A DNA stretch of 64,000 nt from Clostridiales bacterium (GCA_018365455.1 JAGZJZ010000030.1:9563-73562), one strand, 5' to 3'. Positions 26,970-36,078 are shown, numbered from the stretch's first letter. Made by a program: numbers and translations. Notes: a model not told the origin generated them from the sequence alone.

Positions 26970-27830
26970 CTATCCTTCCTTTGCTACTTTCCTGTACTGG
27001 TTTGGTGTAAATCCAAATGCAGCTTTAAATTTCCTGATAAAATAATTTGTATCTTCGTAGCCAACATCATAGGCTATCTCATTGATATTTTTATCACTTA
27101 ACAGCAGTTTCCTCGCTGCTGTTGTAAGGCGGATTTCCCTTACATATTCCATTGGTGTTTTTCCCGTATTATCTTTAAACAAACTGCTGAATCTCTGCTT
27201 GCTTAAGGATGCCAACTTTGCCATTTTCTCAGGGGTATATTTCTCTGTTGGATTTAAAATGATGTAATCCACTACAATCTGCACCCTAGAATCCATCTGC
27301 CTGCTTACCTTACGCTCTCGGCTTTTCAGCTTTTCTATATCATAGTCTTCGCTGCCAAGTTCACCGACTTCCTTTTCAATATGCTCCCCTCTCAGAGATA
27401 ATGAGCCTATCAGCAGATCCAGATAACCACGCACGAAAAACTTTCTGGCGATGTGATCTGATTTTACCCATTTATATATCTCTTTAAAATATATATCCTC
27501 ACCCTGATTATTAGTTATCCTATGTATTCCATAGTATTTCTTAAGCATATCTTCGCTTTCATAAAGAACTGAAGCAGCAAAACGGATGCTGTAGAATTCA
27601 AAACTGTCTGTGATTGCCTGGCAGGACATTATAGATCCACTTGGGATATATACTATCTGATTTTCCTCTACAACCACTTTCTCATCATCAATACATAACT
27701 CAGCTTTTCCTTTTACTATATAACGGAACATATTATATGGTATCATGGATTTCGGATAAACCCACGTAGACCCCATAGAATATAGGCCTATATACAAGAA
27801 TGTAAACCTTATATTATCAATTGCTGGCAT
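26970..27830 (-). CDS. AraC-family transcriptional regulator of the nan cluster
   Basis: The 286-residue product has a cupin-type sensing domain (about 1-140, with YNMFRYIVKGKAELCIDDEK and QIVYIPSGSIMS) and two C-terminal helix-turn-helices (MAKLASLSKQRFSSLFKDNT and INEIAYDVGYEDTNYFIRKF, KAAFGFTPNQYRK). Such proteins usually activate sugar operons on binding the inducer. Its position in front of the nan operon on the same strand, as in R. gnavus, makes that operon the expected target. It has its own terminator. Confidence 0.9.
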   Translation of the reverse strand: MPAIDNIRFTFLYIGLYSMGSTWVYPKSMIPYNMFRYIVKGKAELCIDDEKVVVEENQIVYIPSGSIMSCQAITDSFEFYSIRFAASVLYESEDMLKKYYGIHRITNNQGEDIYFKEIYKWVKSDHIARKFFVRGYLDLLIGSLSLRGEHIEKEVGELGSEDYDIEKLKSRERKVSRQMDSRVQIVVDYIILNPTEKYTPEKMAKLASLSKQRFSSLFKDNTGKTPMEYVREIRLTTAARKLLLSDKNINEIAYDVGYEDTNYFIRKFKAAFGFTPNQYRKVAKEG

Positions 27831-28062
27831 TTCTTTCTCCCCTTCCTACTACAATATATTTATGGTTATAGTACCTTACAGTCAGGTCTTTATCCATCTT
27901 GTTGCTTAAGTTGTTATAATGATGATGGTGCAATCGGTATATGGGCTACCTTCCCTGGACTTCGCTTTCATAGTGTAAATGGCTGCCGGACAACTTTACA
28001 GACTGCACATGTTCATATATATGATGACTTAGTCGGTGTAACCAAGATTCTGGTAACGTGAT

Positions 28063-28479
28063 CTATAATTTAATCGTTGCAATATTTGATAAATCCATGG
28101 TAACTGTAGCTGTATCAAATTTTATCTCATATAATATTAAGGACTCTCCGGCATAATCTATTGTACTTTGAAAATCAGGTATTTTTCTGATAAAGCAATC
28201 GGCTAGATCAAAAATCGTGTTTTTACTTATGTAAGCAATCCCTTTCGCTTTGACATGAGCTTCTCCGTTATGTGGTATTGTAGTAAATGCAACATTTTGA
28301 TTAGCTTTCATTTCTTTAACCTTGTCATTGTTTTTGAAAGTTGTAAAATATAAGATATTATTATCCGGATTAAAATAAAAATTTACAACTCTAACATTTG
28401 AAATATTACTAATGTTAGTTGCTAATGCTATTTCTGTTTGCTCATCCATAATCCTTATAAATTCTTTTAGTGTTTCCAT
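28063..28479 (-). CDS. pyridoxamine 5'-phosphate oxidase-like FMN-binding protein
   Basis: The 138-residue product begins METLKEFIRIMDEQTEIALATN and continues VRVVNFYFNPDNNILYFTTFKNNDKVKEM, typical of the small split-barrel flavin-binding family related to PNPOx. No substrate can be assigned. The start at 28479 is set by AAAGGAGGAATTTATT. It is divergent from a WYL-domain regulator gene with only 100 bases between them, so that regulator probably controls it. Confidence 0.8.
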   Translation of the reverse strand: METLKEFIRIMDEQTEIALATNISNISNVRVVNFYFNPDNNILYFTTFKNNDKVKEMKANQNVAFTTIPHNGEAHVKAKGIAYISKNTIFDLADCFIRKIPDFQSTIDYAGESLILYEIKFDTATVTMDLSNIATIKL

Positions 28480-28579
28480 AATAAATTCCTCCTTTAGTTG
28501 TTGATACGAATATAGTATAATATATATTGGTTTCAAAATCTGACACCATTTATGAATTATATTGAAAGAGGATGATAAT

Positions 28580-29521
28580 ATGCGTAAATCAACACGTTTG
28601 AATGATATGATGATTTTTCTTAATGATAAAAATCACTTTAATTTAAGAGACCTTATGCAGGAGTATGGAATTTCTAAAAGTACTGCAATTAGGGATATCC
28701 GAGCGCTGGAAGAAATGGGAATGCCGATCTATTCCGAACCCGGGCGAAATGGCAGGTATGGTGTACTAAAGAATAAACTTCTATCACCGATTATTTTTTC
28801 AATCAATGAAATGTATGCCCTGTATTTTGCAATGCTGACTCTAAACGCATATGCAGAAACGCCGTTTCATCTAAGTACTTTAAAACTAAAGCAGAAATTT
28901 GAAATGTGTTTATCAAATGAGCTTAGAAACAATATTCATAAAATGGAGGATATTTTAAGATTTGAAGCAACAAAACATCACAATAGCAGTCCATTGTTAA
29001 ATAATATACTTCAATGGGCAATAGCTGATAAGGTCTGCAAGATCACTTATATAAAGAACAATTCTAACATAACCTATCATATACAATTCTTTAACATCTC
29101 TTCCTCATTTGGGCAGTGGTATGCAACTGGATTCGATTATGATACAAAAAAAGTTCGCGTGTTCCGCTGTGACAAAATCACAAGCATTACGGAAGATCGT
29201 TCATTTGAAGCAAAACCAATTAAGGAATTACTTGATTTTTCGGCTAATATTTTTCTATCTTCAGATGCTTCAAATTTTGAAGTTCATATTTTGCCAAAAG
29301 GAGCAGATTTGTTTTACAAAGAAAATTACCCCTCTATGCAATTAATTACTGTCAATGGAGAATATATAATAAAAGGATTTTATAATAAAGGGGAAGAGAA
29401 ATTCATTGCAGATTATTTTATTTCTTACGGAAAACTCATCCAGTCAATTTATCCTATCCAACTAAAAGATCTTATAAACAATCGAATATCTGAAATGTCA
29501 CAATTTTTTTCTGAACTTTAA
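28580..29521 (+). CDS. YafY-type transcriptional regulator (HTH + WYL)
   Basis: The 313-residue product opens with an HTH_11/DeoR-type domain (HFNLRDLMQEYGISKSTAIR, DIRALEEMGMPIYSEPGRNG) followed by a WYL domain (about 135-215, ITYIKNNSNITYHIQ and QWYATGFDYDTKKVRVFRCDKI). WYL proteins sense small ligands and often act as repressors. The start at 28580 follows AAAGAGGATGATAAT. It is divergent from the PNPOx-like gene, the likely target. A TATAAT-like box lies in the shared 100-base gap. Confidence 0.88.
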   Translation: MRKSTRLNDMMIFLNDKNHFNLRDLMQEYGISKSTAIRDIRALEEMGMPIYSEPGRNGRYGVLKNKLLSPIIFSINEMYALYFAMLTLNAYAETPFHLSTLKLKQKFEMCLSNELRNNIHKMEDILRFEATKHHNSSPLLNNILQWAIADKVCKITYIKNNSNITYHIQFFNISSSFGQWYATGFDYDTKKVRVFRCDKITSITEDRSFEAKPIKELLDFSANIFLSSDASNFEVHILPKGADLFYKENYPSMQLITVNGEYIIKGFYNKGEEKFIADYFISYGKLIQSIYPIQLKDLINNRISEMSQFFSEL

Positions 29522-29630
29522 AAAGGCATACAGCATTAGCTATTGCAGCCGATTGTAATATATCGGTATATTTTCCTGATGCTGGAGATCGTGTACCTTC
29601 CCTTTTAAACCCTAGGGTTTAAGATATTAT

Positions 29631-30185
29631 ATGTTACAACTATATGGTGGACCTGATGGTGAAATGGGTGCATCCATGAGATACCTTTCCCAGCGTTTCA
29701 CAATGCCCAACAGAAAAGCAATGGGCGTTTTAAATGATATCGGAACAGAAGAACTGGCACATTTAGAGATGGTGTCCACGATTGTTCATCAGTTAACGAA
29801 GAACCTGTCAATGGAAGAAATAGAATGCTCCGGTTTTGCACCTTATTATGTTGACCATACAGTTGGAATCTGGCCTCAATCTGCAGGAGGAGTTCCTTTT
29901 AATGCATGTGAATTCCAGTCTAAAGGAGATCCGATCACAGACCTCCACGAAAACCTTGCTGCAGAACAGAAAGCAAGAACTACCTATGATAATATACTCA
30001 GACTCGTAAAAGATCCTGACGTAATTGATCCAATCCGATTCCTGCGTGCGAGAGAAGTCGTTCACTATCAAAGATTCGGCGAAGCACTGCGTACTGTACA
30101 GGATGAACTTGATTTTAAAAACTTCTACGCATTTAATCCGTCTTTTGATATGCCGGCAAAATGCAGCTGTGATTCCTGTAAATAA
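29631..30185 (+). CDS. manganese catalase / CotJC-like protein, N-terminally short
   Basis: The 184-residue product matches the CotJC/Mn-catalase family: YGGPDGEMGASMRYLSQRF, IGTEELAHLEMV (metal-binding Glu and His), YVDHTVGIWPQSAGGVPF, AAEQKARTTYDNIL and REVVHYQRFGEALR. Known members start about 30 residues earlier with a conserved WxYEKKLxYP segment; here an in-frame stop sits only six codons before the ATG and no ribosome site is seen. The gene is therefore probably truncated or broken at its 5' end. The C-terminus has CSCDSCK. It may have been a spore-coat or peroxide-detoxifying protein. A terminator follows. Confidence 0.75.
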   Translation: MLQLYGGPDGEMGASMRYLSQRFTMPNRKAMGVLNDIGTEELAHLEMVSTIVHQLTKNLSMEEIECSGFAPYYVDHTVGIWPQSAGGVPFNACEFQSKGDPITDLHENLAAEQKARTTYDNILRLVKDPDVIDPIRFLRAREVVHYQRFGEALRTVQDELDFKNFYAFNPSFDMPAKCSCDSCK

Positions 30186-30192
30186 CAAATGT

Positions 30193-30219
30193 GAGGGGCG
30201 GTTCATCCGTCCCTCTTTA
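30193..30219 (+). terminator. intrinsic terminator
   Basis: gaggggcgg and ccgtccctc pair around ttcat and are followed by tttat, 8 bases after the Mn-catalase stop. Confidence 0.75.
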
Positions 30220-30260
30220 TGTGCCAGAGCAGTCTGTCAATCACCTGGTATTTATTGGGA

Positions 30261-30923
30261 TTAAACTGTACACCAAATCTCGCTAAAGTATTCCCGGACT
30301 TCAATCAGAGAGGGAAATATCTTAAGACTTATGTTTAGCATCTCATCATTTGGAGGAATCAGATCAGGCACCATAATGGGCTTCATGCCGGCACGATGGG
30401 CAGCACGCATACCGTTTAAGGAATCTTCCAGTACATAGCACTCTTCTGCCTTCACCTGCAGCATTTCTGCAGCTTTCAGGAAAATATCAGGCTCGGGCTT
30501 ACTTTTTTGAACCATATCCCCTCCGGCTATCACCCGGAAATAATCCCGTATACCTGCCATTTGTGCCTCTTCCTCTAGAATTTCGATTTTTGTAGACGAA
30601 GCAACCGCGATATTACAATTATTCTCTTTTAAGAATTTCAGCATTTCAAGCAATCCTTTTTTCAGCGGAATCCCGTCTTTCTTTAACATATTATTAAAAG
30701 TGATCAGCATTTCTTTGTTATATTCGTCATAGGGAAAATCCCCGCCAAATTGATCACAGAATATTTTACGGGTAGCAAGGTTGGTCGTACCTATACAGCT
30801 GTAACAGAGGTCCCTCAAATTACCTAAGCCATGTTTCAATCCAACTTCAATCCAGGATTGTAATATTAAGGATTCTGTGTCCGCAACTGTTCCGTCCCAA
30901 TCAAAAATTACTGTCTTTTCCAT
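30261..30923 (-). CDS. HAD-superfamily phosphatase, beta-phosphoglucomutase-like
   Basis: The 220-residue product has HAD motif I in FDWDGTVADTE (DxDGT, about residues 7-15), motif II in VASSTK, motif III KPEPDIF and motif IV LEDSLNGMRAA. The cap insertion after motif I is of the beta-phosphoglucomutase/phosphoglycolate phosphatase subfamily. It hydrolyses an unknown phosphate ester. The ATG at 30923 follows GGGAAAGAG. Its first codons overlap, in another frame, the tail of a degraded GNAT gene, which suggests the start context was formed by a deletion. Confidence 0.88.
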   Translation of the reverse strand: MEKTVIFDWDGTVADTESLILQSWIEVGLKHGLGNLRDLCYSCIGTTNLATRKIFCDQFGGDFPYDEYNKEMLITFNNMLKKDGIPLKKGLLEMLKFLKENNCNIAVASSTKIEILEEEAQMAGIRDYFRVIAGGDMVQKSKPEPDIFLKAAEMLQVKAEECYVLEDSLNGMRAAHRAGMKPIMVPDLIPPNDEMLNISLKIFPSLIEVREYFSEIWCTV

Positions 30924-31090
30924 AAATACTCTTTCCCTTCGTATGTTTTTGTTCCGCCGCCGCATTCATAGGGGATATTTTTAATAAATTGAAATCCTAA
31001 TTTTAGCATTACATTTTCAGATGCTGTATTTTCGGCAGTCTTTTGGTTTCTAATATTGGCGTTATCATTTACTTTTCTCCTTAGAGCAGT
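30908..31090 (-). pseudogene. 3' remnant of a GNAT acetyltransferase gene
   Basis: A 61-codon stop-to-stop frame encodes NTASENVMLKLGFQFIKN and IPYECGGGTKTYEGKEYLW. This is the usual C-terminal end of GNAT N-acetyltransferases (the N-x-A-S-x-x-V-x-x-K-L-G-F signature). The catalytic core is missing, so only a fragment remains. It overlaps the start of the HAD gene. Confidence 0.65.
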
Positions 31091-31097
31091 TTAGGCG

Positions 31098-31370
31098 TTA
31101 ATAAGTTACTTGTTTCCAGGTTTCTTCCTGATTTCGATACTCTTCATTTAACCAGCCCACTACCAGATCAAGATTTTGATCATTTGCTTCAAATTCTTTA
31201 AATTGCTTCTTTTCATCGGGAGTAACATCCGAGCAATAAGGACCTGGCCAGATGGATACAATGAGTTGTTTTTCAACAAGTTCAATTTTATATCGCATGC
31301 CCTGATAACTCCCGGTACAGGCTTCTTTTTTTAGAAAATTCAAATTTACGATATCTTTTCGTTCAATCAT
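31098..31370 (-). CDS. conserved small hypothetical protein
   Basis: The 90-residue product begins MIERKDIVNLNFLKKE and contains GSYQGMRYKIELVEKQL, VSIWPGPYCSDVTPDEK and a WLNEEY end, a pattern I recall from unnamed Lachnospiraceae proteins. AAAGGAG precedes the ATG at 31370; a longer frame overlaps the upstream gene and is less likely. It follows the YitT gene after 40 bases and may share its transcript. Function unknown. Confidence 0.6.
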   Translation of the reverse strand: MIERKDIVNLNFLKKEACTGSYQGMRYKIELVEKQLIVSIWPGPYCSDVTPDEKKQFKEFEANDQNLDLVVGWLNEEYRNQEETWKQVTY

Positions 31371-31410
31371 AATATGTACTCTCCTTTTAGCGTTTATCTT
31401 GATCTTTATC

Positions 31411-32283
31411 TTATCTTTGCTTTGTAATGGGTTTAAATCCTTCTCCAATGACCTGGTCTGCTTCTGTTACAATCATAAAAGCGTTTGGATCTTCATTATA
31501 TACAATTGTTTTCAGCTGATGGTATTCCTGAATACGTACCACGCACAGCAATACCAGGGCATCCTTTTGGCTGTATGCTCCCTGACCTTTGATAAAGGTT
31601 GCACTTCTCTCCATTTCTTCAATTACCCTTCCGGCGATAACTTCATTCTTATCTGACATAATCACAACCTGTCTTCCCTTATCCAGACCATAGATCATGC
31701 CGTCGATGACCTTGGTCTGGCAAAACAGGGCTACCATTCCAAACAAACCGGATTCGATATTTCCAAATACAATAATGGAGAGTCCAAGGATAATGCAGTC
31801 CACCAGCATCAGAGCGCTCCCAATCTGTACATGTGGAAATTTTCTTTCGATCAGACAGGATATAATATCTGTTCCCGCAGTGGTGGATCCTCTGTAAAAA
31901 ATAACACCCAGGCCAAATCCCATACAAACTCCGCCAAAGATCGCTCCCAGCATTCGGTCACCGGCATATTGGGGGAAATATGGCGTTACTACATAATCCA
32001 GAATGAGGCTGCTGATTATCAGGGTTCGCAGAGTTTTAAATGTAAACTTCTTACCCAGATACCGAAATGCCAGATAAATAATCGGAATATTAATCACCAG
32101 CGTCATGGTTCCAATTGGAAGTCCCCAAAGGTATTTGATTAAAATTGCAATACCGGATACTCCTCCCGGGGCAATATTAGCCTTTTCGGCAAAATAATAT
32201 ATACCGATTGCCAGGGCAAAAGAACCAATAATGTCAAATAAGGTATCTATAAAGATTTCTTTATAATTTTGCCGTTGTTTCAT
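31411..32283 (-). CDS. YitT family membrane protein
   Basis: The 290-residue product has five or six membrane segments (about residues 10-200, including the family stretches YYFAEKANIAPGGVSGIAIL and FYRGSTTAGTDIISCLIERK) and a C-terminal DUF2179 soluble domain (GRQVVIMSDKNEVIAGRVIE and ALVLLCVVRIQEYHQLK). This is a widespread Firmicutes family whose function is not settled; the DUF2179 part is ferredoxin-like and may bind a ligand. GAGAGAAGGTAAACT precedes the ATG. Confidence 0.9.
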   Translation of the reverse strand: MKQRQNYKEIFIDTLFDIIGSFALAIGIYYFAEKANIAPGGVSGIAILIKYLWGLPIGTMTLVINIPIIYLAFRYLGKKFTFKTLRTLIISSLILDYVVTPYFPQYAGDRMLGAIFGGVCMGFGLGVIFYRGSTTAGTDIISCLIERKFPHVQIGSALMLVDCIILGLSIIVFGNIESGLFGMVALFCQTKVIDGMIYGLDKGRQVVIMSDKNEVIAGRVIEEMERSATFIKGQGAYSQKDALVLLCVVRIQEYHQLKTIVYNEDPNAFMIVTEADQVIGEGFKPITKQR

Positions 32284-32554
32284 AGTTTACCTTCTCTCTA
32301 TTTCGTAATGCTTTTGAATAATTTAAAAACTGGATATGTATACTCAATATTTATAGTCTATCATAAAGAAATCCGGCTTTCAATAAAAAGTGCAGGTAAC
32401 CAATATATTTTACCTGTCGGTTTCCTTATTACCATCCCATCATATCCAGATCCAACTATATTCAAAACTTCTATAGCTTAACTTAAGCTATTCTTAAGAC
32501 CTCTTTCCAAATTTTAGTGTATAATTATAATAATTTAGAAAGGGGGCTTTACAC

Positions 32555-33037
32555 TTGCGAATAAGTCATTGTATTCCATTTTACAAACCGATCATTCCGG
32601 AAAACCTCAAAGAGAAAATATGTTTTTCCGCGACTGAATCTTTAACACGCGATGAAGCTATCTGGTATAGTTATGCTTTGATGATAGTTGCTGAACAATT
32701 GGAAATTGAGGAAATTGATATCAACTCACTCACTGCAGTTACCGTAATCTTTACCATAAATGGCGTTCTCTCCATTGATGGTGAGTGTTCTAAGGGGGAA
32801 AGCGTTTACTTAGACCTGATCATCTATTCTATGAGACACATTCGGTCTATTTCATCTCGGAAGCTGGTTCTGTTCAAATTTCTGGAAGGACTGACCAGAC
32901 ATTTTTGGCAATTGGAAGATGACTCTATGGTAAATAGCAAGGTAAGGCAGTTAATGCAATACATAGATAAAGATTTTTCCTCAGGAGATCTGACACATAA
33001 ATTTGAAGCCGCAGAGCTTCAGGAAATGTATAGTTAA
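32555..33037 (+). CDS. hypothetical protein (160 aa)
   Basis: The frame starts with TTG at 32555 after AAAGGGGGC. The product is soluble and alpha-helical in character (ESLTRDEAIWYSYALMIVAE, MRHIRSISSRKLVLFKFLEG) with no motif I recognise. It stands alone between the YitT gene and a strong hairpin shared with the dUTPase gene on the other strand. Function unknown. Confidence 0.6.
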   Translation: MRISHCIPFYKPIIPENLKEKICFSATESLTRDEAIWYSYALMIVAEQLEIEEIDINSLTAVTVIFTINGVLSIDGECSKGESVYLDLIIYSMRHIRSISSRKLVLFKFLEGLTRHFWQLEDDSMVNSKVRQLMQYIDKDFSSGDLTHKFEAAELQEMYS

Positions 33038-33076
33038 ACATATTCTTTAAATTTTTCATTACATTATATAATCAGT

Positions 33077-33147
33077 AAAAGAATATCCGGTTTCATTGTG
33101 CACTGTTTATGAACAGTTATCAATGAACCGGATATTCTTTTATTTTT
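33077..33147. terminator. bidirectional terminator between convergent genes
   Basis: gaatatccggtttcattg (33081-33098) pairs with caatgaaccggatattc (33121-33137) with one bulge, and an inner actgtt/aacagt pair closes the loop. T-rich sequence follows on the plus strand and a shorter T stretch on the minus strand. Confidence 0.8.
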
Positions 33148-33659
33148 TATTTCGTTGTGCTGCCAAATCCGCCGTTTCTAATCTCCGTTGCATCATCGTC
33201 TACTGTTATGCCGTACTCTACAAATATTCCCTGCATAAAACCAGTTCCTGCTTCTACGGTAATGGACTTATCTTCGTTGCTGTCGTTGGTGATTTTTGAA
33301 AATATATGACCTTCATTGTCGGAATAAAAATAATCGCTGTCGATAATACCCACGGTATTATTCAGCTGAAGGCGGAATTTAAAGCCCAGTCCGCTTCTGG
33401 GATAACATTTCAATACCCAGTCTGGATTCATCTCCACACGGATTCCGGTAGGGATTTTTATGGTCTCTCCCGGCTTCAGCGTAAAAGTAAAGGGACTGTA
33501 AAAATCATATCCGGCAGAACCTGTGGTTGCTCTTTTGGGAAGCTTGATCGCCTCATATATGCTTTTAACTTCTAATTCTGAAGCCGCTGGAAATCCGTCT
33601 TTGTACCCGGCTTCAAACTGTGTAAAACTTACTTTATGAAATTTCGCTATTCTCTGCAT
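33147..33659 (-). CDS. dut: dUTP diphosphatase
   Basis: The 170-residue product shows the five trimeric dUTPase motifs in order: TGSAGYDFYSP (I), PRSGLGFK (II), NTVGIIDSDYFYSDNEGHI (III, with the G-x-I-D-x-D-Y core), TGFMQGIFVEYG (IV) and the C-terminal RNGGFGSTTK (V) that closes over the active site. It removes pyrophosphate from dUTP to keep uracil out of DNA and to feed dTMP synthesis. An extra N-terminal 30 residues precede the core. It follows the nrdG gene by about 50 bases, a natural nucleotide-metabolism neighbour. Confidence 0.92.
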   Translation of the reverse strand: MQRIAKFHKVSFTQFEAGYKDGFPAASELEVKSIYEAIKLPKRATTGSAGYDFYSPFTFTLKPGETIKIPTGIRVEMNPDWVLKCYPRSGLGFKFRLQLNNTVGIIDSDYFYSDNEGHIFSKITNDSNEDKSITVEAGTGFMQGIFVEYGITVDDDATEIRNGGFGSTTK

Positions 33660-33708
33660 GTAATTCTCCTATATTGTTTTTATTCCTATGTATTAATCAG
33701 ATTGTCTT

Positions 33709-34200
33709 TTACTGGCAGTAAAGAACTGCTTCACCCGACTCCAGTGATTTTTGAACATCGATTACTCTTTGGTTGGAGCTGCCTCTCCAGTGCAGCTGCT
33801 TTGACTGCTTATTACACTCAAACTCTCCATCTACACAAACATCCAGATATTGCATAATAGAAGAATGCCGGATACTCTCCCAGGTGGATCCGGTATAGAG
33901 CCAGATTGTTTTATGCGGAAATTTGCTGCGAATTTCTTTTGCCAGCTCTTCTACATCTTTTTTATTCTTTGAATGCAATGGGTCTCCTCCACTGAAAGTG
34001 ATACCGGATATGTAAGTCTTCTCTAATTCAGCAAATAATTCTTCCTTAGCACTTTCGTCAAAAGTTACACCGCCATTTGGATCCCAGGTTATCGGATTGT
34101 GACAATCCTTACAGCAATGGGAACATCCCGATACCCATAGAACTACCCGCAGTCCGTCTCCATTTAGCATATCGTCTTTTGTTATATTATGATACCTCAC
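33709..34200 (-). CDS. nrdG: anaerobic ribonucleotide reductase activating protein
   Basis: The 163-residue radical-SAM protein has the cluster motif CSHCCKDC (CX3CX2C, about residues 31-38) followed by HNPITWDPNGG, then TFSGGDPLHS (GGD/GGE motif for S-adenosylmethionine) and WLYTGSTWE. It makes the glycyl radical on NrdD. No nrdD gene adjoins it. The frame begins at ATG 34200, immediately after the GACGATAGATGTGAGG stretch. Confidence 0.93.
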   Translation of the reverse strand: MRYHNITKDDMLNGDGLRVVLWVSGCSHCCKDCHNPITWDPNGGVTFDESAKEELFAELEKTYISGITFSGGDPLHSKNKKDVEELAKEIRSKFPHKTIWLYTGSTWESIRHSSIMQYLDVCVDGEFECNKQSKQLHWRGSSNQRVIDVQKSLESGEAVLYCQ

Positions 34201-34371
34201 ATCTATCGTCCTTTCAATAACAATATTTAGTAAAAATTTTATAATTGCACACTATATCGTGTTTTTACGCCAGTGATTATCTTACCATTTTCATTCCCTC
34301 ACGTCAAGACTTAAATCCCCTGCTTGGATTTTGACGGCAAGATTTCTGCTTACAATTATTCTTGAAAAATC

Positions 34372-34421
34372 AATAAAACCGGGGAGTAAAGCGCATCCTG
34401 GCATGCGCATTCTTCCCCGGT
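34372..34421 (-). terminator. terminator of the trpXYZ operon
   Basis: On the minus strand ACCGGGG and CCCCGGT close a stem with an inner GCGCAT/ATGCGC pair, followed by TTTTATTGATTTTT. It begins 7 bases after the ATPase stop at 34428. Confidence 0.75.
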
Positions 34422-34427
34422 ATATTT

Positions 34428-35201
34428 TTAATTTCCACACTCGATACTGATCTCATTAAACAGTTCCAGGATCTCGTCTACTTCCGTAGCTTCTTTTTCT
34501 GTCCCTTTTTTATCCAGTATCACATTTCCCTGATGCATCATAATCAAACGGTTGCCATACTCTACTGCGTATCTCAGATTGTGGGTAACCATAATAGTTG
34601 TGAGATTTTTTTCCTTTACCAGCTTACCCGTTAATTCCATAATAATCTCAGCCGTCTTAGGATCCAGTGCAGCCGTATGTTCATCCAGAATCAAAAACTC
34701 GATTGGTGTCATGGTAGACATCAGAAGTGCCATAGCCTGACGCTGTCCACCGGAAAGAGCGCCTACCTTTACATCCATTTTATCTTCCAGCCCCAGATTC
34801 AGCTGACGCAGGCTGTCTCGGTAGGAATCAATTCGTTTTTTATTGATTCCGGGTTTCAAGTTGTACTTTTTTCCCTTATTGTCAGCCAGTGACATATTTT
34901 CCAGAATCGTCATAGATGGACAGGTACCCATGGAAGGATTTTGAAAAACCCTCCCTATACGCTGATGCCGTTTAAAATCCCTTGCACTTGTGATGTCTTT
35001 CCCATTCATCAGGATGCTGCCCGAATCAATATCTATACTGCCACAGATAATATTCAGCATGGAGGTCTTACCGGAACCATTGCTGCCAACCACAGATACA
35101 AACTCTCCCTGGTTCACCTCAAAATTAAAATTTTCAAAGAGACACATTTCATTAATCGTACCGGGATTATAATATTTATTAATATTCTTTAATTCAAGCA
35201 T
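34428..35201 (-). CDS. trpZ: ABC transporter ATPase, tryptophan-type (TrpZ)
   Basis: The 257-residue product has Walker A GSNGSGKTSML (about 39-49), the signature LSGGQRQAMA (about 147-156), Walker B FLILDEHTAALDP and the switch histidine in VTHNLRYA. It powers import with the permease, whose stop it overlaps by 8 bases. The order binding protein, permease, ATPase behind a tryptophan T-box matches the predicted trpXYZ tryptophan importer of Firmicutes. Confidence 0.88.
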   Translation of the reverse strand: MLELKNINKYYNPGTINEMCLFENFNFEVNQGEFVSVVGSNGSGKTSMLNIICGSIDIDSGSILMNGKDITSARDFKRHQRIGRVFQNPSMGTCPSMTILENMSLADNKGKKYNLKPGINKKRIDSYRDSLRQLNLGLEDKMDVKVGALSGGQRQAMALLMSTMTPIEFLILDEHTAALDPKTAEIIMELTGKLVKEKNLTTIMVTHNLRYAVEYGNRLIMMHQGNVILDKKGTEKEATEVDEILELFNEISIECGN

Positions 35202-36078
35202 GTGCCTTCACCTTCTTCTTCCTGTCCATACTGATTACTAAAATTACAAAAAACAGTACCGCCGTGATTAATTTCATATCATTTGCCCCAAAACCAAGCT
35301 GCATTGCAATTGCCACACAAGCCCGGTATAAGATAGCTCCTACAATTACAGCCGTTGTATTATTTACTTTCGGGATAAATTTACAAAGATTTACTCCAAT
35401 GATAACACTCGCCAGCCCAATAACCATAGTTCCGGTACCGATTGAAATGTCAAACACCCTCTGCCATTGTGTATAGACACATCCACTTAGTGCCACCAGA
35501 CCATTTGCGATGGCCAGCCCCAGAATCTTGACTTTGCCGCTGTCCTTTGCCAGGACGGTAACCAGTGCATGATTATCGCCTGCTGCACGAAGTAAAAACC
35601 CGGACTTTGTTTTCATATAGGCATCCAATAATAGTTTTACCACCAGTGCCACAATTACGATAATTATTAAAGTCTGATAAGGTACCATAAATTCGGGTAC
35701 AATTTTCGTTAAAAATGAATTATCAAACATATTGTCCATACTAAAGATCGGTACGTTTGCTTTGCCTGCAATCTTCAGGTTAATGGTATATAATGCAGTC
35801 ATCATGATGATTCCCGACAACAGGTCACGGACTTTGAATTTTACATGGATGATGCCGGTCAGCATACCAGCCAGCGCTCCGGCTGCAAATGCGATGGGAA
35901 GGGTCAGATAAGGATTTACCCCATTCACCATCAGCGTAACTGTTACCGCCGCCCCCAAAGGAAAACTTCCGTCTACCGTTAAATCCGGAAAATCTAATAT
36001 TTTGTAAGTAATGTAAATGCCTAAGGTCATGATGGCATATATAATTCCCTGTTCTAAAACTCCTATTAGTATGGACAT
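35194..36078 (-). CDS. trpY: ABC transporter permease, tryptophan-type (TrpY)
   Basis: The 294-residue product has about eight to nine membrane segments and belongs to the branched-chain amino-acid-type permease fold (TVDGSFPLGAAVTVTLM, LLRAAGDNHALVTVLAKD). It forms the channel of the importer. It begins 37 bases after the binding-protein stop and overlaps the ATPase gene. Specificity for tryptophan is inferred from the T-box. Confidence 0.88.
   Translation of the reverse strand: MSILIGVLEQGIIYAIMTLGIYITYKILDFPDLTVDGSFPLGAAVTVTLMVNGVNPYLTLPIAFAAGALAGMLTGIIHVKFKVRDLLSGIIMMTALYTINLKIAGKANVPIFSMDNMFDNSFLTKIVPEFMVPYQTLIIIVIVALVVKLLLDAYMKTKSGFLLRAAGDNHALVTVLAKDSGKVKILGLAIANGLVALSGCVYTQWQRVFDISIGTGTMVIGLASVIIGVNLCKFIPKVNNTTAVIVGAILYRACVAIAMQLGFGANDMKLITAVLFFVILVISMDRKKKVKAHA

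Noticed and set aside
27850..28062. Stop-free plus-strand stretch containing GAIGIWATFPGLRFHSV
   Set aside because: No start or ribosome site and no recognised family; could be a remnant but unsupported.
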